Source: an uncultured Clostridia bacterium
Lineage (GTDB): Bacteria > Bacillota > Clostridia > Christensenellales > Borkfalkiaceae
Direction: 5' to 3'
Length of the DNA stretch: 21,809 bases
Assembly (NCBI GenBank): GCA_904502225.1
Contig: CAJGDO010000023.1
Location: forward strand, 1-21,809
The notes under the pieces: model-generated
The model's database searches: none
What the model was told of the DNA's origin: nothing
What the model saw: only the letters and a program-made list of their open reading frames with translations
Translations under genes and position numbers: made by a program
Shown here: positions 16,588 through 21,809 of the stretch, in pieces
Layout of the letters: each line of letters begins with the position of its first letter
How positions within the stretch are numbered: the first letter of the stretch is position 1

Positions 16588-16616
16588 TATATCACTTTTT
16601 ATTATTCTGTGATATA
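16588..16616. promoter_or_regulatory. Inverted repeat before the two-gene unit
   Basis: TATATCAC (16588-16595) and GTGATATA (16609-16616) are perfect 8-base arms with a 13-base spacer, ending 31 bases before the start codon at 16648. Position and symmetry suit a dimeric regulator's operator; no clear -35/-10 pair could be assigned with it. Confidence 0.45.
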
Positions 16617-16647
16617 ACTCAAGAAAAATAAAGGAGGGAAAATTAAA

Positions 16648-17001
16648 ATGAGTGACTTTAGGACTACATTGGAAATATTTAAGGACATTAAAGAAATAAA
16701 AGATTTATTAGATGATATAGACAAACTTCGCGTACTTTATTATTACAAAAGATTTGAAGAGATGAAAAGGCATATATTCGATTTGACTAACAAGTATTTT
16801 ATAGAGAGGGTTTTATGGAATACTGCGAATAGAAACAATATGCCAGCAGAAGATGATTACCGACAACAATTTATAAATGCTGAAAACTTTTTAATTATAC
16901 AAGGATTTAAAAAACTTAACGAATTGCGTAAAGATTGGCGTAAATCCTTAACCAAAGATGAAGTATCCTTCATCGAATCAATGATTAAACCTATGGAGTA
17001 A
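16648..17001 (+). CDS. Small helical protein, first gene of an unknown pair
   Basis: A 117-residue, highly charged protein that I do not recognise. It looks entirely helical with possible coiled-coil segments ('IFKDIKEIKDLLDDIDKLRV', 'YYYKRFEEMKRHIFDL', 'GFKKLNELRKDWRKSL'). No enzymatic motif is visible. It has a strong ribosome site (GGAGG at 16633-16637) and is preceded by an inverted repeat that may be an operator. The following gene starts four bases after its stop, and that gene's ribosome site GGAG lies inside the last codons here, so the two are translated together. This is the usual layout of toxin-antitoxin or two-protein defence modules, with the small first protein as regulator or sensor. 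Confidence 0.78.
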   Translation: MSDFRTTLEIFKDIKEIKDLLDDIDKLRVLYYYKRFEEMKRHIFDLTNKYFIERVLWNTANRNNMPAEDDYRQQFINAENFLIIQGFKKLNELRKDWRKSLTKDEVSFIESMIKPME

Positions 17002-17004
17002 AAA

Positions 17005-18159
17005 ATGGCAGAAGACACATATGTTTTATGGCGAAAAGAAGAAAATATTCGGCCAATAGAAATTCCAAACAAAAGCAAATTATACCACGACCTGATGAAC
17101 ATTGAACATAGTTGGTCTGGACGTATGGATACAAATATTGGGAACACTTTCATTATGGAAGCCGTTCAACTATTGATAAATTCTATTGAATTGTTTGAAA
17201 TGGGGTATTTTGACTGTGCATATTTTTCGTTGCGTTCTGCCGTAGATATTTCTACAACAATGGTTTTTTTATGTGATATTGAAGACGAATCAAGAGAAAA
17301 ATATCTTAATGATTGGAAAAAAGTTGAAGATTTTCCTTTAAGATATCAAATGATTAAGAAACTATCAAAAGACGGCAGTATTTTTATAGATATGACAACC
17401 AATATGCCTTCGTTTTTCAAACATGCTGAAGAAATTAGCCAAAAACTCAACAAATATGTACATAAACAAGGATTACATAATTTCTATATTTCAAGAAATC
17501 ATCCTATATTCAAGGTTAAATCGCAAGAGACATTTATAAACAATTTTATATATTTTCTAAAGAATGTTATATGTATAGTTGCTATTATGCGTTTAGCTAT
17601 AGACCCTTTCCCAATATTACTTATGGATGAAGAAATTCTTTATAGATGTTTTGATTCAATGACAGAGCCTTACTCGGAAGAATTCGTTCAAGAGTATATC
17701 GGAACGGAACACATAGAAGATTATAAAAAAACAAACTTCTACATTTCTACAAGAGGTTCTTTTGAAAATGAAGAAAAGAAAAATGAGGCTATTTTTTCTA
17801 TTATAAAACACCAATTAATTGACACTAGGAAAAAAGAAGATATTTTACGCCAATTTCATTTGTTGCCACTGCATGATGCTATTTCAACACTCATTGCTTT
17901 AATTTGTCCTAAAGTGGTAAAAATATATGCTATGAATGGATTACTAATGTTTTTTACTGACAAAGATACAAATAGAAAAGAATGGAGTTGGAGTGGTGAA
18001 GAATTTCAAAACTTTAAGGCGGCAATGGATAAATATAATCAACCGTTTGACGAAGCATATATTTCTGTTTTTAGTTTTAAAAACGAAACCTATTGGGTTG
18101 AACATAACGAGTTGTTGTTAGATGCCGACATTCAAGAGATTAGAAATATAAAAGCTTAA
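17005..18159 (+). CDS. Unknown protein with HEPN-like helices, second gene of pair
   Basis: A 384-residue protein without a recognised family. Residues 47-90 ('MEAVQLLINSIELFEMGYFD' and the 'AYFSLRSAVD' helix) and 147-156 ('KLNKYVHKQG') resemble the two helical halves of HEPN-type proteins, in which an arginine or asparagine and a downstream histidine form the active site. H153 would be that histidine, but the usual R-x4-6-H spacing is missing, so catalysis is doubtful. Residues about 180-203 are hydrophobic ('NVICIVAIMRLAIDPFPILL'), possibly a buried helix or membrane contact. The C-terminal third looks like a separate mixed domain ('GLLMFFTDKDTNRKEWSW'). It is coupled to the 117-residue gene and followed by stem-loop C. 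The effector role is inferred from layout only. Confidence 0.78.
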   Translation: MAEDTYVLWRKEENIRPIEIPNKSKLYHDLMNIEHSWSGRMDTNIGNTFIMEAVQLLINSIELFEMGYFDCAYFSLRSAVDISTTMVFLCDIEDESREKYLNDWKKVEDFPLRYQMIKKLSKDGSIFIDMTTNMPSFFKHAEEISQKLNKYVHKQGLHNFYISRNHPIFKVKSQETFINNFIYFLKNVICIVAIMRLAIDPFPILLMDEEILYRCFDSMTEPYSEEFVQEYIGTEHIEDYKKTNFYISTRGSFENEEKKNEAIFSIIKHQLIDTRKKEDILRQFHLLPLHDAISTLIALICPKVVKIYAMNGLLMFFTDKDTNRKEWSWSGEEFQNFKAAMDKYNQPFDEAYISVFSFKNETYWVEHNELLLDADIQEIRNIKA

Positions 18160-18165
18160 CTAAAG

Positions 18166-18203
18166 TGTACAAATATGTAAAAACATGGACAGATTTCTAT
18201 GGG
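18166..18203 (+). repeat. Stem-loop C, degenerate copy of the hairpin family
   Basis: The 5' arm 18068-equivalent region is at 18168-18178 and the 3' arm at 18190-18200. TGT (18176-18178 reading T76, G77, T78) pairs with ACA (18190-18192), AAAT (18171-18174) with ATTT (18194-18197), plus two outer pairs, with two mismatches. The 11-base loop ends in ACATGG, giving AACATGGA at 18183-18190, where copies A and B have AACGTGGA. It lies just after the stop at 18159, a place comparable to copies A and B. Confidence 0.4.
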
Positions 18204-18351
18204 TTGAACATTTTGAAAATCTGCCACAAAATGGGGTAAAATCGAAGCAGGTAAAGAAAAATGCCACACTTCATACTTTTGCCCTAAAGCATATGGAAAA
18301 CACATATCGTATACATAGAAATAAAAATTTTTAATTACAAGGAAAACCTCA

Positions 18352-19365
18352 ATGAATTTACAAGAAAGAGAGTTGTTTTGGCAAACGCTTTGTGCTTTAA
18401 AGGGTGAGAATCCACAAGACGACGTACAACAACTTATTAGTAAAATAAAAATACCAAAATTCCTATATAGATATCGTCCTGTGAATATGAATAGTTTGGA
18501 GGCACTTAGGACAAATAGACTCTATTTTTCTACAGCAAATTATTATGACGACCCATTTGATACCTTTTTACATATAGACATTGAAATTATAAAAGAAGCA
18601 TACTTAAAATCATTTAACACTCGCGAAAGTGCAGAGGCGGTTGTAGAAGGCCTTAAATCCCTTTTTGCCAAGGTTTTGACAGAAGAACAATTAATACAAA
18701 TCACGGTAGAGAACATTCTTGATGCACAAAAACATGGGCTTGTTGAGAATTTTATTGGCACGGCATTATCTTTACGTGACGAGTTAAAAAAGGATACGTG
18801 GTCTGTTTGTTTTTCTGAAAATGGTTTTAATGAATCATTATGGTTGAAATATGCCGACAAGCATAAAGGGTTCGCTTTGATTTATGACATGGAGAAAGAC
18901 GAAAATTTCCTGTGTGGAAAACAAGAAAAGTGTAAAAATTGTGGAATAAAAAATTTTGGGACGCCGTTATATCCTATTCATTATTCTAATATCCCGTATA
19001 ACGCAACGGAATTTGCTAAACGTGTTATGTTACGTAAGGTTGGTGAGCTTACAAAGGTAGACATTCCTCAAGAGTTGTATCAAGGGATGGGTAATGGTTT
19101 TTGGGAAAGAGAACGTATAGCCTTAATTAAAAAAGAGTGTCATAAGTACGATGAAGAATGGCGAATAATCACTAATTGTGCTATGAATCCGCCCGTTATG
19201 ATGGAATGGATTCCGAGTGGCATTATTTTAGGTTTGCGTATGGATGTAGCGGAAGAAAATCTTGTCGTAAGCATGGCTCGTGAGGCTGGGATAAAAAACA
19301 TCTATAAATCTTTTATAAACGCAAAAAATGAATTAGACGCTTTTCTCGTAAAGACAAATCAATAA
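18352..19365 (+). CDS. DUF2971 domain protein
   Basis: A 337-residue protein with the DUF2971 signature: 'LYRYRPVN' (38-45), 'RLYFSTANYYDDPFD' (56-70), 'SVCFSE' (151-156) and 'LWLKYADKHKGFALIYD' (163-179), then 'EWRII' later. A lone C-x2-C ('KCKNC', 193-197) might bind metal with other residues. The biochemical activity of the family is not established; it is often met in defence and mobile regions. AAGGA before the ATG gives a fair start. The gene has 192 bases of non-coding DNA upstream and 200 downstream, so it probably forms its own unit, in contrast to the tightly packed genes before it. No clear promoter was found. Confidence 0.87.
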   Translation: MNLQERELFWQTLCALKGENPQDDVQQLISKIKIPKFLYRYRPVNMNSLEALRTNRLYFSTANYYDDPFDTFLHIDIEIIKEAYLKSFNTRESAEAVVEGLKSLFAKVLTEEQLIQITVENILDAQKHGLVENFIGTALSLRDELKKDTWSVCFSENGFNESLWLKYADKHKGFALIYDMEKDENFLCGKQEKCKNCGIKNFGTPLYPIHYSNIPYNATEFAKRVMLRKVGELTKVDIPQELYQGMGNGFWERERIALIKKECHKYDEEWRIITNCAMNPPVMMEWIPSGIILGLRMDVAEENLVVSMAREAGIKNIYKSFINAKNELDAFLVKTNQ

Positions 19366-19565
19366 AGTATCAGCATGGAAAAATAAGGAATTAAAAAATC
19401 TATCGGGAGGGGTGTAGAGCCTAAAAGTTTTATCTTTTGGGTGGGCTAAATTGATCCAACCTTTTCGGGTAGTTTTACGTTTCACACGCTTCACTAACAC
19501 GATGAAGTCATTATGATTTCAGCTGTTTACTTGTATAGTAAAGAAAAAAACGGAGGGATTTTCCA
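19366..19565. other. Non-coding gap before the PD-(D/E)XK-like gene
   Basis: A short hairpin, CCTAAAAG (19420-19427) with CTTTTGGG (19434-19441), has no T-run. TTATGA (19511-19516) and TATAGT (19534-19539) with 17-base spacing are a weak promoter candidate. No gene is seen. Confidence 0.35.
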
Positions 19566-20675
19566 ATGAGAAGTCAAACACAATATCCCCAAAAAAACGA
19601 TTTAGGAATTTTTAATACACTGAAAGAATTTTGGGAAATAGGTATTCTTGATGATTATTCCGAGCAGCATTTTTTGATACGAGCCATTGAAAACGATGTT
19701 TCATATTTCAAAAAATTATTTCATAGAAGGGGCATCACTAGTATCGATCCAGAATCTTTTCCTTTTAATTTTGTTGTTAACCTAAGTACCAAAATTAATA
19801 ACCTAATGAATCATTTTGGTAATGATGAAATTCAAGTGTTTTTCAAAAATCAATTTGCCGCAGGGAAAAACAATTATGATGAAAATAAATTCTTTGAAGC
19901 ACTTTCCGAGTTCTACATATTAGCTTTTTTTGCAAATTTTGGTCCTGCAGAATTATTAGAATCAACATATGAGCCTCGTTTAGTTGATTCTGATAAAAAT
20001 CCAGAAGCACGTTTTGTATATAAAGACGGTACTATATTGGATATAGAGATAAAAACCCCAAACTTCCCTCAACGAAACCTTTTGGAAAATTTTATCATTC
20101 CTACATGTTTGCTTACTGAGGATGGCAGGAAAACGTTGACAGAGTTTTGTGACAGTATTAAAATCAACTGTCACCTTCCTCGTGTATTAAAACTTAAGGA
20201 TTATATGAATTATGCTGGTGATAAATTTACTGACATTTCTTCTGAAAATCATATCAATTTATTAGCTATAAACTGGACATCAACAGACTTGGTAGAAACC
20301 GCATTATTTGAACCTACAACTCTTCTGTGTAACCCAAAAAACGGTTTGTTAAGAAATAAGGAAGTTGCTCTTAAGTTGGGCATTAGTGAAGATGCATTAA
20401 ATAGAATTTCTGCAATTTTTCTTTACATGCTTCCTGAAGGATGTCTGTTATTTAACGATTTTAGATATTTATTTGCAACAAGACAATACAAAATCATTGT
20501 AAATCCATTTGCTAAAAGAACCAACCCTGATAAAATACACGAACTTACTCGTTTAGCGGTTCACACCCCTGAGGAGTTAGAGGATCAAAGATTTGCTTTT
20601 TTCTCTTTTAATGAGGGGGATTGGGATCTTAAACTTAGAGAAATGTGCAATATAATTAGCAAAAACAGTTTATAG
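19566..20675 (+). CDS. PD-(D/E)XK nuclease-like protein
   Basis: A 369-residue protein not matched to a named family. Residues 108-165 show the arrangement of a PD-(D/E)XK nuclease core. A helix with acidic residues comes first ('FEALSEFYILAFF', E111 and E115), then 'NPEARFVYKDG' with P146-E147, then the strand 'ILDIEIKTP' carrying E161-x-K163, the usual metal-binding pair. The N-terminal 100 residues are helical, and the C-terminal 200 are mixed and could recognise a substrate. GGAGGG at 19552-19557 gives a strong start. It appears to be a solitary gene at the right end of the defence genes and is closed by stem-loop B. Nuclease activity is inferred from motif spacing only; a degraded or non-catalytic fold is possible. 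Confidence 0.78.
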   Translation: MRSQTQYPQKNDLGIFNTLKEFWEIGILDDYSEQHFLIRAIENDVSYFKKLFHRRGITSIDPESFPFNFVVNLSTKINNLMNHFGNDEIQVFFKNQFAAGKNNYDENKFFEALSEFYILAFFANFGPAELLESTYEPRLVDSDKNPEARFVYKDGTILDIEIKTPNFPQRNLLENFIIPTCLLTEDGRKTLTEFCDSIKINCHLPRVLKLKDYMNYAGDKFTDISSENHINLLAINWTSTDLVETALFEPTTLLCNPKNGLLRNKEVALKLGISEDALNRISAIFLYMLPEGCLLFNDFRYLFATRQYKIIVNPFAKRTNPDKIHELTRLAVHTPEELEDQRFAFFSFNEGDWDLKLREMCNIISKNSL

Positions 20676-20839
20676 AGCACAACATGAGAGAGACCTTTCT
20701 TTTTAATTCTAAAACAAAACTCATTCGGTACATTAAATATTCTTTGTTTCATTGTTTGCGTACAGTAATAGTCAATTAAAACGAGTTAACTATTCGCATA
20801 TTTATCAGCAATAACAACGACACAATAACGGAATAATTA
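20676..20839. other. Non-coding stretch
   Basis: AT-rich DNA between the last defence gene and stem-loop B. I found no reading frame with a ribosome site and no repeat here. Confidence 0.4.
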
Positions 20840-20892
20840 TTTACAAAAGCGGTCAGATGTACCTAAACGTGGACATTTGACCGTTGTTTTTT
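20840..20892 (+). terminator. Stem-loop B with T-run (hairpin family copy, terminator)
   Basis: TTTACAAAAG (20840-20849) runs into the stem AGCGGTCAGATGT (20848-20860), which pairs with ACATTTGACCGTT (20873-20885). That gives 13 bp including two G-U pairs and a 12-base loop, with AACGTGGA (20866-20873) spanning the loop end and first 3' arm base. TTGTTTTTTTG follows, so this copy should terminate transcription. It aligns without gaps to stem-loop A. Confidence 0.75.
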
Positions 20893-21015
20893 TGTATAAA
20901 CTTATAGTTTTTTCTGCTTTTTACTTGATTTTATCTTGGTTTTATGAAAGTTTATGAAATATTTTATATTCTTCAAGTTGAAAAATCCCTTATAAATACT
21001 GGTAATTTAGGCATG

Positions 21016-21092
21016 AGGGTATTGTGAGAGTAAATTGGAAGTAAATTGAGAGTAAATTGGGAGAAAAATGAAAGTAAAATGTTATTGCAATG
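21016..21092. repeat. Array of 11-bp tandem repeats (iteron-like)
   Basis: Seven units of exactly 11 bases, consensus AGAGTAAATTG: 21016-21026 (AGGGTATTGTG), 21027-21037, 21038-21048, 21049-21059, 21060-21070, 21071-21081 and 21082-21092 (TTATTGCAATG, most divergent). The period is about one helical turn. The last unit contains the -35 box of the promoter at 21085. Confidence 0.7.
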
Positions 21093-21114
21093 AGAGTATG
21101 ACCTGTGTTATAAT
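21085..21114 (+). promoter_or_regulatory. Strong promoter of the right-hand element
   Basis: TTGCAA (21085-21090) and perfect TATAAT (21109-21114) are 18 bases apart, and the -10 is extended by TG at 21106-21107. Transcription is expected from about 21121. The upstream 11-bp repeats place protein-binding sites on one DNA face next to it. Confidence 0.8.
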
Positions 21115-21148
21115 AGTATCGTGAAAAATTTTAATCAATTCAAAAACG

Positions 21149-21187
21149 AACGCTTTCGAGAAAAAATCTCGTGGCGTTTTTTTATTG
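21149..21187 (+). terminator. Leader terminator 1
   Basis: AACGC (21149-21153) pairs with GCGTT (21074-equivalent at 21174-21178), and CGAGA (21157-21161) with TCTCG (21167-21171), with a small internal loop. A run of seven T follows. It lies only about 30 bases after the predicted transcription start. Confidence 0.65.
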
Positions 21188-21211
21188 TAAAAAAATCAAA
21201 AGGAGGCACGA

Positions 21212-21259
21212 ATGAATTTGGTTATAAACAAAATATATGGTAAGAAAAGTGAGCCATAG
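21212..21259 (+). CDS. 15-residue leader peptide ORF
   Basis: The ATG at 21212 follows a perfect AGGAGG (21201-21206) and reads MNLVINKIYGKKSEP before TAG. It lies between two intrinsic terminators upstream of the DUF6100-like gene. A tiny well-initiated ORF at such a place usually acts through ribosome position, as in leader peptides that let transcription pass a downstream terminator. What would stall or slow the ribosome is not evident: there is no run of one amino acid, but the KK and EP pairs near the end are worth noting. An alternative 40-codon frame starting with GTG at 21121 overlaps it and has no ribosome site. Confidence 0.6.
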   Translation: MNLVINKIYGKKSEP

Positions 21260-21299
21260 CAAATAATTCACTTAAAAAATTAATTATATATTTAGTAAT

Positions 21300-21333
21300 A
21301 AAGACTCTGAAAAGCTTCAGGGTCTTTTTTTAT
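21300..21333 (+). terminator. Leader terminator 2
   Basis: AAAGACTCTGAA (21300-21311) pairs with TTCAGGGTCTTT (21316-21327), 12 bp with one G-U pair and the loop AAGC, and continues into a T-run. It ends 27 bases before the DUF6100-like start, so expression needs read-through or antitermination. Confidence 0.85.
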
Positions 21334-21359
21334 TTTCAAATAAAAAACGGAGGGTTTAA

Positions 21360-21809
21360 ATGAAAAGAAATGAAAATAAAGAAAAATTAATTTTACAATT
21401 AAAGCAAACAAAAAACATATGTAATGATATGAGTGAAGTGGTCGATAATTTTGAAAACTTGACTTATGAGGAAATAAATGATAGGTGTTTGAAGATGGTT
21501 GCTTTATACGAAAAAGGTTGCTTAAAGATGAGAAAGTTTCCCTCATATTTAGGTAATCCAAATGCTATGAAAGAGGTTCAAGAAATCATAGACGAGGAGA
21601 TGAACATTGAAGTCGGTTATACGGAGCAGGGTTGGTTTTGCGTAAGAATGCCATTTTTATTGCCAAAGAAAGAATCGGGTTCAAGTGAGTACGTAAAAAA
21701 CATGCTCTATTCTGCATTAAGTAAGTTTTTCAAAAACAAGGTGCGAGATGTTCCCAAACAAGCCGTTTTGGTTTATCGCCACGTTTACGAAGAAAGTCAC
21801 CCAGAAAAA
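21360..21809 (+). CDS. DUF6100-like protein, mobile-element gene (3' end missing)
   Basis: The frame is open for 150 codons from the ATG at 21360 to the window edge. GGAGGG (21349-21354) precedes it. The N terminus is helical and charged ('EKLILQLKQTKNICNDMSEV'). The diagnostic part is 'GWFCVRMPFLLPKKESGSSE' followed by 'NMLYSALSKFF' and 'AVLVYRHVYEESHPEK', which I recognise from DUF6100-type proteins encoded in Clostridia integrative conjugative elements. The biochemical role is unknown. The promoter, two leader terminators and leader peptide suggest expression is tightly gated. The presence of this gene indicates that the right end of the window enters an element whose transfer genes would lie further right. 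Confidence 0.85.
   Translation, partial: MKRNENKEKLILQLKQTKNICNDMSEVVDNFENLTYEEINDRCLKMVALYEKGCLKMRKFPSYLGNPNAMKEVQEIIDEEMNIEVGYTEQGWFCVRMPFLLPKKESGSSEYVKNMLYSALSKFFKNKVRDVPKQAVLVYRHVYEESHPEK

Noticed and set aside
18186..18335. Possible small gene upstream of the DUF2971 gene
   Set aside because: The frame from the ATG at 18186 stops after about 22 codons; a longer open stretch lies in another frame without a start. It may be a remnant but is not a supported gene.
21121..21243. 40-codon frame starting with GTG at 21121
   Set aside because: The GTG coincides with the predicted transcript start, has no ribosome site, and runs through terminator 1; the 15-codon ORF at 21212 is better supported.
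21292..21561. Minus-strand reading frame opposite the DUF6100-like gene
   Set aside because: No ribosome site, low-complexity Phe/Leu-rich product, and it is antisense to a well-supported gene.

Overview
The window looks like a low-GC Firmicute, most likely an anaerobic gut Clostridia lineage. The evidence is strong A/T bias, AGGAGG-type ribosome binding sites, sigma-A-like promoters, and families typical of that group (DUF5685, DUF6173, a DUF6100-like protein). No tRNA, rRNA, CRISPR array, integrase or transposase was found. All confidently called genes are on the + strand.

Left part, 1-8436, is chromosomal housekeeping DNA. It holds the 3' part of prfA (release factor 1), an aspB-type aminotransferase, a small P-loop protein with its own promoter, and thrC (threonine synthase). 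A tight operon follows: trpS, a DUF5685 protein, a J-domain-like protein with a Cys-rich tail, a six-helix membrane protein and rlmD (23S rRNA uracil-C5 methyltransferase). A compact terminator sits between the P-loop gene and thrC.

Accessory part, 8437-20892, starts exactly at the 3' end of rlmD, where the last codons change abruptly in style. The 3' end of this gene is a known insertion site for mobile elements in Firmicutes. The region reads as a defence island: an XRE regulator next to a BRO-N/Fic protein; a SEFIR/TIR protein, a small unknown protein and a one-polypeptide type IIL restriction-modification enzyme in a coupled operon; an unknown protein; a DUF6173 protein; an ApeA-like HEPN ribonuclease; an uncharacterised two-gene unit; a DUF2971 protein; and a PD-(D/E)XK-like protein.

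Three stem-loops with the same geometry and a shared loop (AACGTGGA or AACATGGA) lie just after three of the defence modules, at 16.5, 18.2 and 20.85 kb. Several stem positions differ by paired changes that keep the base pair. I consider this family the least explained signal in the window.

Right part, 21016-21809, looks like the start of an integrative conjugative element module. It has an array of 11-bp tandem repeats, a strong promoter, a leader with two intrinsic terminators and a 15-residue leader-peptide ORF between them, and the 5' part of a DUF6100-like gene that runs off the window.
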